Shown piece after piece: positions 16,236-26,681 of a DNA stretch of 64,000 nucleotides (positions are counted from its first letter, which is position 1; each line of letters starts with the position of its first letter). The stretch covers positions 1 through 64,000 of the forward strand of contig NZ_JADKYZ010000006.1 in assembly GCF_015354245.1 (NCBI RefSeq), given 5' to 3'. Source of the stretch: Diaphorobacter caeni. GTDB lineage: Bacteria; Pseudomonadota; Gammaproteobacteria; Burkholderiales; Burkholderiaceae_C. The notes below the pieces were generated by a model. It worked only from the letters and a program-made list of their open reading frames with translations, did no database searches and had not been told where the DNA came from. The translations under genes were made by a program, and so were the position numbers.

Positions 16236-17327
16236 ATGGAAACGTTTTATGAGGTGATGCGCCGCCAGGGCATCTCCCGCCGCAGCTTTCTCAAATATTG
16301 CTCGCTCACCGCCACTTCGCTGGGTCTGGGCGCATCCTTCGTGCCGCAGATCGCGCATGCGATGGAGACCAAGCCGCGCACGCCGGTGCTGTGGCTGCAT
16401 GGTCTGGAGTGCACCTGCTGCTCGGAATCGTTCATCCGCTCGGCGCACCCGCTCGCCAAGGATGTGGTGCTGTCGATGATCTCGCTCGACTACGACGACA
16501 CGCTGATGGCCGCCGCCGGTCATCAGGCCGAGGCGATCCTCGAAGAGATCATGACCAAGTACAAGGGCAACTACATCCTTGCGGTCGAGGGCAATCCTCC
16601 GCTCAATCAGGACGGCATGAGCTGCTTCCAGTCGGGCAAGCCGTTCATCGAAAAGCTCAAGCATGTGGCCAAGGACGCCAAGGCCATCATCAGCTGGGGC
16701 TCGTGCGCGAGCTGGGGCTGCGTGCAGGCCGCCAAGCCCAACCCGACAGGCGCGACACCGGTCCACAAGGTCATCTTCGACAAGCCCATCATCAAGGTGC
16801 CGGGCTGCCCGCCGATCGCCGAGGTGATGACCGGCGTGATCACCTACATGCTGACCTTCGATCGCATGCCCGAGCTCGACCGCCAGGGCCGCCCGAAGAT
16901 GTTCTACAGCCAGCGCATCCACGACAAGTGCTACCGCCGCCCGCATTTCGACGCGGGCCAGTTCGTCGAGTCGTTCGATGACGAATCGGCGCGCAAGGGC
17001 TACTGCCTCTACAAGGTCGGCTGCAAGGGCCCGACCACCTACAACGCCTGCGCCACCACGCGCTGGAACGAGGGCACGAGCTTTCCGATCCAGTCGGGTC
17101 ACGGCTGCATCGGCTGCTCGGAAGACGGCTTCTGGGACAAGGGCTCGTTCTACAACCGCCTGACCGACATCCACCAGTTCGGCATCGAGGCCAACGCCGA
17201 TCAGGTCGGTGGCTACGCGGCCGGTGCCGTGGGCGCGGCCGTGGCGGCCCATGCGGCGGTCTCGGCCATCAAGCGCGCGGCGCACAAGCAGGACGACCAG
17301 CGCAGCGCGGCCGTCGACACCCACTGA
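16236..17327 (+). CDS. hoxK: Membrane-bound [NiFe] hydrogenase small subunit (O2-tolerant type)
   Basis: A 363-residue precursor of the electron-transfer subunit of uptake hydrogenase (also HupS/HyaA). A twin-arginine signal (RRSFLK) ends at AHA, residue 42. In mature numbering the cysteines around the proximal cluster fall at 17, 19, 20, 115, 120 and 149. The two extra ones (19 and 120) are the signature of O2-tolerant enzymes with a [4Fe-3S] cluster. A C-terminal alanine-rich helix (about 325-345) anchors the protein to the membrane. A ligand set for the medial and distal clusters follows. The gene is first in the operon, behind the sigma-54 promoter. Confidence 0.97.
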   Translation: METFYEVMRRQGISRRSFLKYCSLTATSLGLGASFVPQIAHAMETKPRTPVLWLHGLECTCCSESFIRSAHPLAKDVVLSMISLDYDDTLMAAAGHQAEAILEEIMTKYKGNYILAVEGNPPLNQDGMSCFQSGKPFIEKLKHVAKDAKAIISWGSCASWGCVQAAKPNPTGATPVHKVIFDKPIIKVPGCPPIAEVMTGVITYMLTFDRMPELDRQGRPKMFYSQRIHDKCYRRPHFDAGQFVESFDDESARKGYCLYKVGCKGPTTYNACATTRWNEGTSFPIQSGHGCIGCSEDGFWDKGSFYNRLTDIHQFGIEANADQVGGYAAGAVGAAVAAHAAVSAIKRAAHKQDDQRSAAVDTH

Positions 17328-17359
17328 CATCACAACGACAAGAACAAGGAGGCACCGAC

Positions 17360-19216
<1,857 letters not shown>

Positions 19217-19533
19217 GGTTTTGCTCCCTCGCTCGTTTGTGGGGGAGGGGGCTTTTTCCTTCTGCCGGGTGGTGGCTTGCGGAGGCCGGGACTGCCCCCG
19301 GCTGGGCAGTCACTTTTTGCTTGCGCGCAAAAAGTAACCAAAAACGCGCTGTGGGATCGGGGGCACGCGGCAGAACTCACTGCGCGCTGGCGCGCTCCGT
19401 TCGGACAACCGCCGCGAGTCAGGTGGGAAGAGGTGTGTTCGGCACTTTGCTTCGCTCGTGCCTTTATGGGGAGCGGTGGTGGGGTGTTGGGGTGTTGGGG
19501 TGCTGGGTGGTAATTTTTATGGGAATTGAAGAG
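19217..19533. repeat. Dispersed intergenic repeat with hairpins between hoxG and hupE
   Basis: There is no real gene here. Two perfect adjacent hairpins are seen: ACTGCCC/GGGCAGT (19291-19297 and 19304-19310) and ACTTTTTGC/GCAAAAAGT (19312-19320 and 19327-19335), followed by AACCAAAAACGCG. From memory, the sequence GGGCAGTCACTTTTTGCTT with AAAAAGTAACCAAA is a widespread dispersed repeat in Burkholderiales and Xanthomonadales genomes, often misannotated as short proteins. It breaks an operon whose other genes mostly abut. The end near hupE contains a G-rich tract. Confidence 0.65.
19481..19507 (+). other. G-rich tandem repeat, possible G-quadruplex
   Basis: Three GGGG runs and a final GGG separated by four-base spacers (TGTT, TGTT, TGCT), in an 8-bp tandem pattern GGGGTGTT. 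It lies 12 to 27 bp upstream of the hupE start region on the coding strand, so the mRNA could form a G-quadruplex near the ribosome site. Confidence 0.5.
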
Positions 19534-20130
19534 ATGTCGTTCAACAAATCAAACGCACGCCGTGCGGCTTTCATCTTGTTGGCTTTGGTGGCTGGGGCTG
19601 CTCAGGCGCATCCGGGGCATGGGGAAGAGGGCTTTGCCTCCGGGCTCGTGCATCCGTTTCTGGGGCTGGATCATTTGCTGGCGATGGTCGCTGTGGGAAC
19701 CTGGTCCTGCATCGCCATGCCCGGTGCCAAGCGCGTCGTGGGGCCGTTGGTGTTTCTGGCCTTCCTGGCGGCGGGGGCGTTGCTCGCGCCTGTGGTGAGC
19801 ATCAGCATGACCAGCGTGGAAATCGGGGTCGCGTTGAGTGTGGCGCTGTTTGGCGCGTTGATGCTGCTGGGGCGCAATCTGAACAGTCTGGCGGGGCTCG
19901 CCATCGTCGGTGCCGCAGCGTTTCTGCATGGCATCGCTCACGGCAATGATCTGCTCACAGGCGAGCCTGCGATGGCGATGATCGGCGGCATGTTGCTGGG
20001 ATCGGCCTTGCTGCATGGCGCGGGTTATGCCGTGGGGACGCAGCTGCTGAATGCGCCGCGCTGGGTGAATCGTGCGATGGCTGCGGGGCTGGGGATGTCG
20101 GGCTTGGCGATGCTGGTCACGCGGTTCTGA
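19534..20130 (+). CDS. hupE: HupE/UreJ family nickel permease-like protein
   Basis: A 198-residue membrane protein. A signal peptide ends at AQA, followed by the metal-ligand motif HPGHGEEG, and then six hydrophobic helices including HPFLGLDHLLAM and FLHGIAHGND, both conserved in HupE. In Rhizobium HupE imports nickel for hydrogenase. The ATG at 19534 is chosen because GGGAA/GAAGAG lie just upstream and the signal peptide fits; an ATG 15 bp earlier is possible. Co-directional with and 26 bp upstream of hoxZ. Confidence 0.92.
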   Translation: MSFNKSNARRAAFILLALVAGAAQAHPGHGEEGFASGLVHPFLGLDHLLAMVAVGTWSCIAMPGAKRVVGPLVFLAFLAAGALLAPVVSISMTSVEIGVALSVALFGALMLLGRNLNSLAGLAIVGAAAFLHGIAHGNDLLTGEPAMAMIGGMLLGSALLHGAGYAVGTQLLNAPRWVNRAMAAGLGMSGLAMLVTRF

Positions 20131-20156
20131 CGGATTCGACAACAAGGAGACAAGCC

Positions 20157-20894
20157 ATGGCGCAATCAGCTCAAGCAGACCCCCATCTCTCCGGCGAGGA
20201 GCGGCGTGATGCGGCGGAGTTGGCGAGCAGTCGTTCGCTGAAATCGGTCTATGTGTACGAGGCGCCCGTGCGCCTGTGGCATTGGGTGAACGCATTGGCC
20301 ATCACGGTGCTGTGCGTGACGGGGTATTTCATCGGCTCGCCGCTGCCCACGCAGCCGGGCGAGGCGATCCACAATTACCTCATGGGCTACATCCGCTTTG
20401 CGCATTTCGCGGCGGGCTACGTGCTGGCGGTGGGGCTGCTGGGGCGCATCTACTGGGCGCTGGTGGGCAACCACCATGCGCGCGAGTTGTTTTGGGTGCC
20501 GCTGTTCACGCGCTCGTTCTGGAAAGAAGTGCTCGGGATGCTCAAGTGGTATGCGTTTCTCACGGAACGCCCCGGCAAGTACGTGGGACACAACCCGCTT
20601 GCGCGCATGGCGATGTTCTTCGGATTTCTGATGCTCACGCTGTTCATGGTGGTCACCGGCTTCGCGCTGTATGCCGAAGGCGCGCAGCGCGATTCGTGGC
20701 AGGACAAGCTGTTTGGCTGGGTGATCCCGCTGTTCGGCCAGTCGCAGGACGTGCACACCTGGCATCACCTCGGCATGTGGGCGCTGATCTGCTTCGTGAT
20801 CCTGCATGTGTACGCGGCGATCCGCGAAGACATCATGGGCCGCTCCAGCGTGGTGAGCACGATGGTCTCCGGTCATCGCACCTTCAAGGATTGA
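20157..20894 (+). CDS. hoxZ: Hydrogenase b-type cytochrome subunit
   Basis: A 245-residue integral membrane diheme cytochrome b (HupC/HyaC/HoxZ) that takes electrons from HoxK and passes them to quinone. Four membrane segments are visible with heme-ligand histidines in VRLWHWVNAL, RFAHFAAGYV, HHARELFWVP and VHTWHHLGMW. The N-terminal about 25 residues are hydrophilic. The order hoxK-hoxG-hupE-hoxZ differs from Ralstonia only by the insertion of hupE and the repeat. Confidence 0.96.
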   Translation: MAQSAQADPHLSGEERRDAAELASSRSLKSVYVYEAPVRLWHWVNALAITVLCVTGYFIGSPLPTQPGEAIHNYLMGYIRFAHFAAGYVLAVGLLGRIYWALVGNHHARELFWVPLFTRSFWKEVLGMLKWYAFLTERPGKYVGHNPLARMAMFFGFLMLTLFMVVTGFALYAEGAQRDSWQDKLFGWVIPLFGQSQDVHTWHHLGMWALICFVILHVYAAIREDIMGRSSVVSTMVSGHRTFKD

Positions 20895-20899
20895 GCACC

Positions 20900-21574
20900 A
20901 TGGGCCATGCGGAAGTGATCGCGCAGGACCGTGACGGCGGCATCCAGGGCGACGGAGACAACCGTGCACAGGACAGCATCTGCGTGCTCGGCATCGGCAA
21001 TGTGCTCTGGGCCGACGAGGGCTTCGGCGTGCGCTGCATCGAGGCGCTGCAGCAGCGCTATCAGTTTGCCGACCATGTGCAGCTCATCGACGGAGGCACG
21101 CAGGGGCTGTATCTCGTGCAGTTCGTGCAGGCGGCGTCGCATCTGCTGATCTTCGATGCGGTGGACTACGGGCTTGAGCCCGGAACGCTGCATTGCGTGG
21201 CGGATGAGGAGGTGCCCAAGTTCATGGGCGCCAAGAAGATGAGTCTGCACCAGACCGGCTTTCAGGAAGTGCTGGCGCTCGCGCAGCTGACCGAGCGCTA
21301 TCCGCAGAAGGTGCTGCTGATCGGCTGCCAGCCGCAGGAACTCGAGGACTACGGCGGCAGCCTGCGCCCCGTCGTGCGCGCGGCCATGGACGCGGCTCTG
21401 GCCAAGGGCATTGCCGTGCTCAGGGAGTGGGGCGCCGATCCGAAGCCTCGCACCCGTCCGCTGGATACCCGCGAGGCCGTGACGTTCGCCGAGCTGGGCC
21501 TCACCCGCTATGAAAGCGAAAGGCCGGATGCGGACGCCGCATGTCGCATGGGCGATGAACGCTTCATGCCTTGA
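20900..21574 (+). CDS. hoxM: Hydrogenase maturation endopeptidase
   Basis: A 224-residue protease of the HyaD/HupD family that removes the C-terminal extension of HoxG once nickel is inserted. The family motif GIGNVLWADEGFG contains the nickel-probing Glu/Asp, the second acidic residue lies in FDAVDYG and the histidine in SLHQTGF. The protein has an additional N-terminal tail of about 27 residues and a C-terminal tail. The start ATG (20900) lies 5 bp after the hoxZ stop. Confidence 0.94.
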   Translation: MGHAEVIAQDRDGGIQGDGDNRAQDSICVLGIGNVLWADEGFGVRCIEALQQRYQFADHVQLIDGGTQGLYLVQFVQAASHLLIFDAVDYGLEPGTLHCVADEEVPKFMGAKKMSLHQTGFQEVLALAQLTERYPQKVLLIGCQPQELEDYGGSLRPVVRAAMDAALAKGIAVLREWGADPKPRTRPLDTREAVTFAELGLTRYESERPDADAACRMGDERFMP

Positions 21575-21599
21575 GTGACCCCTTGGGCGGAGAAAAAAT

Positions 21600-21908
21600 A
21601 TGTGCATTGGAATTCCCATGCAGGTGGAATCGGTCAGTCCGGGCATCGCGCTGTGCATGAGCCGTGGCGCGATCCAGCGGGTGCGCACCGTGCTGGTGGG
21701 CGACGACATCGTGCCGGGTGACTGGCTGCTGGTGTTTCTGGACAGCGCCATCGAGCTGATCGACGCGACGCGCGCGCACGAAATCAACGCCACGCTGGCG
21801 TTGCTCGAGCGCAGCACCGACGCCGATGTCTCGCAGACCGAGGCCGCATTCGCGCTGCCCTCGCGCATGAGCCGCGAGGAGTTGATCGCGCTGTCGACAT
21901 CGCATTGA
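21600..21908 (+). CDS. hoxL: HypC-family hydrogenase chaperone HoxL/HupF
   Basis: A 102-residue paralogue of HypC, dedicated to this hydrogenase. It begins MCIGIPMQV with the essential N-terminal cysteine and has the family beta-barrel (GDWLLVFLDSAIELID). HoxL/HupF proteins are known to stabilise the large-subunit precursor or hand over the Fe(CN)2CO unit when oxygen is present. It lies between hoxM and hoxO as in Ralstonia. Confidence 0.93.
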   Translation: MCIGIPMQVESVSPGIALCMSRGAIQRVRTVLVGDDIVPGDWLLVFLDSAIELIDATRAHEINATLALLERSTDADVSQTEAAFALPSRMSREELIALSTSH

Positions 21909-21942
21909 ACCGAACAGAACAGACAAGAACAGCAGAAAAATC

Positions 21943-22479
21943 ATGACGACAGATACCGAAACCGCAGCCGAGGTGGTGATCAGCACGCCGATCGCGCGAC
22001 CCGCGTCGCACCCCGCCATGGACGCAGACGCACCATCGCCGGCGCATGCGCAGTTGGTGTGCCGACTGGCGGATTCCCAAGGCGCGACCTGGGTGGACGA
22101 GGACAGCATCGAGGCGTGGTCAGCGCAGGGCGGCGACCGTGTGGTGCTGCTCGCGGGCGATCCCGTGCGCTTTCCGCAGGGCCTGGATGTGGCGGCGGTG
22201 CTGCCCGAGCTGCGCAAGTGCGCGGACAGGACGTTTGAGTTCGCCGTCGTGCCGCGTGCGGCGGAGGACCGCATCGCCAGGCGCTATGGCGCGAACCACT
22301 GGCCGACGCTGCTGTTCCTGCGCGATGGAAAGTATGTGACCGCCATCGGCGGAATGCACGACTGGACGCCGTATCTGAGCGCCGTGAACGCCGCGCTGCA
22401 GATGCCGACATCGCGCGCGCCGACTGTCGGCATTCCGGTGGTCGGTGCAGGTGCATCGAATGCCTCGTCTTGCAGCTGA
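21943..22479 (+). CDS. hoxO: Hydrogenase small-subunit chaperone HoxO/HupG (HyaE family)
   Basis: A 178-residue protein with a thioredoxin-like fold (the segments FEFAVVPRAAEDRIARRYG and WPTLLFLRDGKYV) but no CXXC motif. Homologues HyaE and HoxO bind the Tat signal of the hydrogenase small subunit and act as proof-reading chaperones. The N-terminal about 30 residues and the last 25 are low complexity. It sits immediately before hoxQ, its usual partner. Confidence 0.88.
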   Translation: MTTDTETAAEVVISTPIARPASHPAMDADAPSPAHAQLVCRLADSQGATWVDEDSIEAWSAQGGDRVVLLAGDPVRFPQGLDVAAVLPELRKCADRTFEFAVVPRAAEDRIARRYGANHWPTLLFLRDGKYVTAIGGMHDWTPYLSAVNAALQMPTSRAPTVGIPVVGAGASNASSCS

Positions 22480-22497
22480 GATCAGGAGAGACAACAC

Positions 22498-23373
22498 ATG
22501 ATCGAATTTCCGATACCGGTGCGCGTCGTGGGCGCGGGCAGTCACGTTGAAGAAGACGAGCTGTCGTACATGGCGATGCCTCAGGGCATGGAGACTTTTC
22601 GCGCCCCCATCCTGCCCGAGCCCGAAGAGATCGCGGCACACGGTGCAGCCAAGGCTGCATTGCAGGCGGTCGAGCGCGCGCTGGCCGAGGTGCTGGTCGA
22701 TGGCGAGAATCGCGTCGTGTCGCTTGACGATCTGACGCAGGCGGATCGCGATCTCGTGAACTCCGTGCTCGGCGAGGGCGAGGTGAGCGCTTGCGTGCAG
22801 GCATCGTCCGATGAGGCGGATGCCGCAACGGTGCAGATTCAGGAGTCCGTCTATGCGGGCATCTGGCGCGTGCTGCATCTGCGTGGCGACGGCGTGGTGC
22901 GGGACCAGGTGGAGATCGGAGAGATTCCGCGCATCCTCGAAGACGTAGCCCATGCTGACGAGCGCGCATCGATGGAGCGCTGGTCCGGCCCGCTGCCGCC
23001 CAACGTGCAGAACGCCCCGTTGCTGCTCGGCGAGATCGAGGAGCAGTTCACGCAGTGGCGGGCGGGCCAGCCGGCCTATGTGGTCAATCTCACGCTGCTG
23101 CCGATGTCGAATGAGGACATCGGCTTCATGGACCACCATCTCGGCACCGGCCGCGTGCTGATTCTCTCGCGCGGATATGGCAACTGCCGCATCACCAACT
23201 GTTGTGTGCCCAACACATGGCGCGTGGTCTATTACAACTCGCAGGACACCGTGATCCTCAATACGGTGGAGATTGGAGCGCTGCCTGACGTGGCTCGCGC
23301 CGCGCGCGAAGATCTCGAAGACACGCAGCACCGTTTCCGCGAAGTGCTGGCGTGGCTGGAGGACGGGCAATGA
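22498..23373 (+). CDS. hoxQ: Hydrogenase expression protein HoxQ/HupH (HyaF family)
   Basis: A 291-residue maturation protein. Conserved HupH segments are seen: DELSYMAMPQGMETF near the start, LGEGEVSA in the middle and GYGNCRITNCCVPNTWRV in the C-terminal half. HoxQ works with HoxO as chaperone of the small-subunit precursor, under oxygen in particular. Its stop codon overlaps the start of the rubredoxin gene (ATGA at 23370-23373). Confidence 0.93.
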   Translation: MIEFPIPVRVVGAGSHVEEDELSYMAMPQGMETFRAPILPEPEEIAAHGAAKAALQAVERALAEVLVDGENRVVSLDDLTQADRDLVNSVLGEGEVSACVQASSDEADAATVQIQESVYAGIWRVLHLRGDGVVRDQVEIGEIPRILEDVAHADERASMERWSGPLPPNVQNAPLLLGEIEEQFTQWRAGQPAYVVNLTLLPMSNEDIGFMDHHLGTGRVLILSRGYGNCRITNCCVPNTWRVVYYNSQDTVILNTVEIGALPDVARAAREDLEDTQHRFREVLAWLEDGQ

Positions 23374-23618
23374 GTGCGGAGTCGAACCAAGCGCCCACTT
23401 CGCGATTCGAAGGCAGCTATCTTGGCGAGCGTGCGCGGCTGCCCAACGACGCGCGCCTGGAGTGCAAGATCTGCTGGTGGGTCTACGACCCTGCGGTGGG
23501 CGACCCGGTCTGGCAGATAGCGCCCGGAGTGCCATTCGCGGAGCTGCCTGAACATTGGCGTTGCCCCGAATGTGATGGCGATGCCGAACAGTTTATGGTC
23601 TTGCCCGGGAATGCTTGA
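23370..23618 (+). CDS. hoxR: Rubredoxin HoxR/HupI
   Basis: An 82-residue rubredoxin with a 30-residue N-terminal extension. The iron is held by two Cys-x2-Cys pairs, CKIC and CPEC, in the typical context WWVYDPAVGDP and LPEHWRCPECDG. In hydrogenase operons HoxR is needed for building the iron-sulfur clusters of the O2-tolerant enzyme in air. The start overlaps the hoxQ stop and its own stop lies inside the start of hoxT. Confidence 0.94.
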   Translation: MSAESNQAPTSRFEGSYLGERARLPNDARLECKICWWVYDPAVGDPVWQIAPGVPFAELPEHWRCPECDGDAEQFMVLPGNA

Positions 23619-24186
23619 GGCCATGGCCTGCACGACACACGACGAACGCGCGCTGCAAAGTCGCGTGGCCGAACTGCAGGCCTGCTTCATTCACATCGCA
23701 AGGACACGCATGCAAGGCGTGGCGTTGCTGAATCCGTCGCTGCGCGTGCGTGCGCTGGGGTTTCAGCTCATGGCGGACGAAGCCGCTGCGATGGGAGTGC
23801 TGGTCACGCCGTGGTTCATGAATCTGCTGTGTCTTCCTTTGGTGCGCAGCGATGAACCGCAACGCGTTGGCGAGCAGCGCATTCGACATCTTGGCGGTAC
23901 GGATCTGGCATTTCTCGGCATGCACGAGGAGCGTGGCGTGGGCAGTTTCGAAGCCTGTTCGCTGTTCTCTCCGATGTTCGAGTTTCAAGATGCCGTGGCG
24001 GCGGAGCGCACTGCGGAGCAGGTGCTCGCGCTGCTGCGAAAGCCGCAGCCGGATGCGTCCGTGCAGGTTCCCGCTCCACTGGACAGGCGGGTTGTGAAGA
24101 GCGAGTCAGTACCGGTGCGGACGGCGCCTACGCGTCGCTCTTTTTTCTTTGGTCGTTCGTCAGTCAGGGGTGGCGGCAATGTTTGA
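23611..24186 (+). CDS. hoxT: Hydrogenase assembly chaperone HoxT/HupJ (HybE family)
   Basis: A 191-residue protein. The core matches HupJ/HybE: RTRMQGVALLNPSLRVRALGF, a membrane-like but soluble segment TPWFMNLLCLPL, and GSFEACSLFSPMFEF. It is thought to assist hydrogenase precursors. The C-terminal 50 residues are Arg/Ser rich. The ATG at 23611 overlaps the hoxR stop; ATG 23623 is an alternative. Confidence 0.87.
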   Translation: MLEAMACTTHDERALQSRVAELQACFIHIARTRMQGVALLNPSLRVRALGFQLMADEAAAMGVLVTPWFMNLLCLPLVRSDEPQRVGEQRIRHLGGTDLAFLGMHEERGVGSFEACSLFSPMFEFQDAVAAERTAEQVLALLRKPQPDASVQVPAPLDRRVVKSESVPVRTAPTRRSFFFGRSSVRGGGNV

Positions 24187-25306
24187 TGCGTCGATGGCGT
24201 TGGCGGGTGAATTGACGGTGCTTCCCGGCATGGCGATGCCCGACAACCTGCGCAGCAGCCGTCCGGCGTGGGCGAGCTCGCTTGCCCCCGGAAGCCAGGC
24301 GGCGCAGTTGCCGATGCTGCTTGCCAGCGTGTTCAGCAACTGCGCCGAGGCGCACCGCATCTGCTCGCAATGGGCCTGCGATGCCGCGCGAGGCACTGCC
24401 GATCAACCGCATGATTTCGCGCTCGCGCGGCTGCACGCGGAGACGCTGCGCGAGCATCTGCGCCGCATCGCGCTCGACTGGCCGGCACGCCTGATGCCTG
24501 GCGCGGAAGGCGCGCGCATCCATCTGCAGGCGATGAAGTGTCTGCGCGAGGCCCCGGTGCTGCCGGGGCGTCCGCTCGACGAGTGGATCAAGGGACTGTC
24601 GTCGCTCCTGCCGTGGATCGAGCAGGCATGGCTGGGCATGTCGGCAAGGGCCTGGCTGAGCGGCTGGGAGCGCGATGCCCATGGCTGGTTGGAGCTGTGG
24701 AGCGAGGAATCCGACAGCTGGCTGGCCCGCCTGATGCTGGAGGCGCGCGCTGCGGCGGACGAGGAGATCTGCAGCGCGCCCGCGCTGCGCGTGCATGGGT
24801 GCGACAGCGAGCTGGCGGCGTTCGCTCTGCAGTTGCAGGCGGGCGAGACCACGGGGCATCAACCGACATGGCGTGGCGTGAGTGCGGAGACGGGCTGCTG
24901 GACAAGGCTTGGCGAGGACGCGCCGTCGATGTATCGCACGCCGTGGCTCAAGATGGGCGCGCGCATTGCCGAGGTGGCGCAGCTCGCCCTGAGCAACCGC
25001 GAGACCCGGCATCTGCGCGGCGGGCAGATCACGCTGGAAAAAAACCACGGCATGGCGTGGATCGAGATGGCGCGCGGCGTGCTGATGCACCGCGTGGAGC
25101 TGGATGGCGAGCGGGTGAGCCGCTGCGACGTGGTGGCGCCGACCGAGTGGAATTTTCATCCGCAGGGAGCGGTCGCAAGAACGCTGGAGACCCAGAAAAC
25201 GTCGGCCAGTGACCATATCATTGCGTTGATGACTGCCTACGACCCTTGCGTGAACTACCGCATCGAAACCAGACCCAGCCGGAGTGGAGCGCTGCACCAT
25301 GCATGA
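24179..25306 (+). CDS. hoxV: Hydrogenase maturation scaffold HoxV/HupK
   Basis: A 375-residue protein resembling a shortened hydrogenase large subunit. The C-terminal part (LRGGQITLEKNHGMAWIEMARG, VVAPTEWNFHPQG, MTAYDPCVNYRI) mirrors the last part of HoxG, but the N-terminal nickel-binding CxxC pair is missing and only one cysteine remains in DPC. HupK/HoxV is proposed as a scaffold on which the Fe(CN)2CO unit is built. The start overlaps the hoxT stop and its own end overlaps hypA by 8 bp. Confidence 0.9.
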   Translation: MFDASMALAGELTVLPGMAMPDNLRSSRPAWASSLAPGSQAAQLPMLLASVFSNCAEAHRICSQWACDAARGTADQPHDFALARLHAETLREHLRRIALDWPARLMPGAEGARIHLQAMKCLREAPVLPGRPLDEWIKGLSSLLPWIEQAWLGMSARAWLSGWERDAHGWLELWSEESDSWLARLMLEARAAADEEICSAPALRVHGCDSELAAFALQLQAGETTGHQPTWRGVSAETGCWTRLGEDAPSMYRTPWLKMGARIAEVAQLALSNRETRHLRGGQITLEKNHGMAWIEMARGVLMHRVELDGERVSRCDVVAPTEWNFHPQGAVARTLETQKTSASDHIIALMTAYDPCVNYRIETRPSRSGALHHA

Positions 25307-25658
25307 GGCGAGTCTGGCCGGCGGTGTGCTGCGCGTGGTGGAGCAGGCGGCATTGGATGAGGGCTTCGCGCGGGTGACGCTGCTTCGGCTTGAAGTGGGG
25401 CAGCTGGCGGGCGTGGAGATGCGTGCGCTGCAGTTTGCGCTCGATTCGATTGCGCCGGGCACTTTGCTGGAGGGCGCGCGCATCGACTATGTGGAGCTGC
25501 CCGGCATGGCCTGGTGTCTGCCCTGCGGTCTGCGCTCGCCCCTTGCGCGGCGCGGAGAGCCTTGCGTGCATTGCGGTGGATACCAATTGCAGCCCGTCGA
25601 GGGCACGGAATTCCGCGTTTCGGAAATGCTTGTCGAAGACCAGCAGAGCGGTCATTGA
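25299..25658 (+). CDS. hypA: Hydrogenase nickel incorporation protein HypA
   Basis: A 119-residue metallochaperone. The N-terminal MHE provides the nickel ligand His2. A zinc site uses two cysteine pairs, CLPC and CVHC, separated by 15 residues. The core LRLEVGQLAGVEMRALQFALD is typical of HypA. It delivers nickel to the large subunit with HypB. Start at 25299 chosen for the obligatory MHE N-terminus. Confidence 0.96.
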   Translation: MHEASLAGGVLRVVEQAALDEGFARVTLLRLEVGQLAGVEMRALQFALDSIAPGTLLEGARIDYVELPGMAWCLPCGLRSPLARRGEPCVHCGGYQLQPVEGTEFRVSEMLVEDQQSGH

Positions 25659-25700
25659 ATCAACGACGAGCCAACTCAGTGATATTGAAGGAGTACAGCC

Positions 25701-26681
25701 ATGTGTGTAGTTTGCGGGTGCAGCAGCGATGCCCAGACCTCGGCAGGACACGCCCAGCCACATGCCCATGAGCATTCCCATGGCCATTCTGGTGGACATG
25801 CCCATGCCCACCCCCATGTGCATCAGGCCACGCCCGCAGCAGGCGAGCAGGACGGCGAGCTGCACTACGGGCGCGGCGCGGCGCGGGTGAGCGTGCCCGG
25901 TCTGAGCCAGGAGCGCGCGCTGCGCATCGAGACCGACATCCTCGGCGAGAACAACCGCATCGCGCGGCGCAACCGCGCGCATTTCGAGGCCCATGGCATC
26001 ACGGCGCTGAACCTCGTGTCAAGCCCCGGATCGGGCAAGACCACGCTGCTGTGCGCGACCATCAAGGCCATGCGCGCGCGCCATGCGGACATGGACATCA
26101 GCGTGATCGAGGGCGATCAGCAGACCAGCTTTGATGCCGACCGCATCCGCGAAACCGGCGTGCCCGCGATCCAGGTGAACACCGGCAAGGGCTGCCATCT
26201 CGATGCGCCGATGGTGGCCGATGCCTTCAACCGCCTGCACACGCACGGGCATGGTCACGACCATCGTGGCCTGCTGTTCATCGAGAACGTCGGCAATCTG
26301 GTGTGCCCCGCGATGTGGGACCTCGGTGAAGCCGCGAAGGTGGCGATTCTCTCGGTGACCGAGGGCGAGGACAAGCCGCTTAAATACCCCGACATGTTCG
26401 CGGCCGCGCAGCTCATGGTGCTCAACAAGGTCGATCTGCTGCCGCATCTGAACTTCGACGTGGCGCGCTGCATCGAGCTCGCGCGGCGGGTGAATCCGGG
26501 CATAGAGATCCTGCAGGTCTCGGCGACGACCGGCGAGGGAATCGACGCTTGGCTGCACTGGATTGAGCACGCGATGGGTGCGGAGCATCACCACCATCAC
26601 CACCACGACCATGATCATCAACACGGGCACGGTCACAGTCACGGTCATGCCCATTCTCATGCCCATGAGGGCTCGCGATGA
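25701..26681 (+). CDS. hypB: Hydrogenase nickel incorporation GTPase HypB
   Basis: A 326-residue GTPase. The N-terminus MCVVCGC carries the high-affinity metal site, then a histidine-rich stretch at about 15-42. The GTPase motifs follow: [10 protein letters not shown] (P loop), the [13 protein letters not shown] segment, ENVGNLVCP and NKVDLL. A second, very dense His/Asp tail covers the last about 35 residues. HypB drives nickel insertion with HypA; the histidine clusters should store nickel. The last 4 bp overlap hypF. Confidence 0.97.
   Translation: MCVVCGCSSDAQTSAGHAQPHAHEHSHGHSGGHAHAHPHVHQATPAAGEQDGELHYGRGAARVSVPGLSQERALRIETDILGENNRIARRNRAHFEAHGITALNLVSSPGSGKTTLLCATIKAMRARHADMDISVIEGDQQTSFDADRIRETGVPAIQVNTGKGCHLDAPMVADAFNRLHTHGHGHDHRGLLFIENVGNLVCPAMWDLGEAAKVAILSVTEGEDKPLKYPDMFAAAQLMVLNKVDLLPHLNFDVARCIELARRVNPGIEILQVSATTGEGIDAWLHWIEHAMGAEHHHHHHHDHDHQHGHGHSHGHAHSHAHEGSR

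Noticed and set aside
19277-19513. A 78-codon open frame between hoxG and hupE
   Set aside because: It is a translation of the dispersed repeat, a known kind of false gene.
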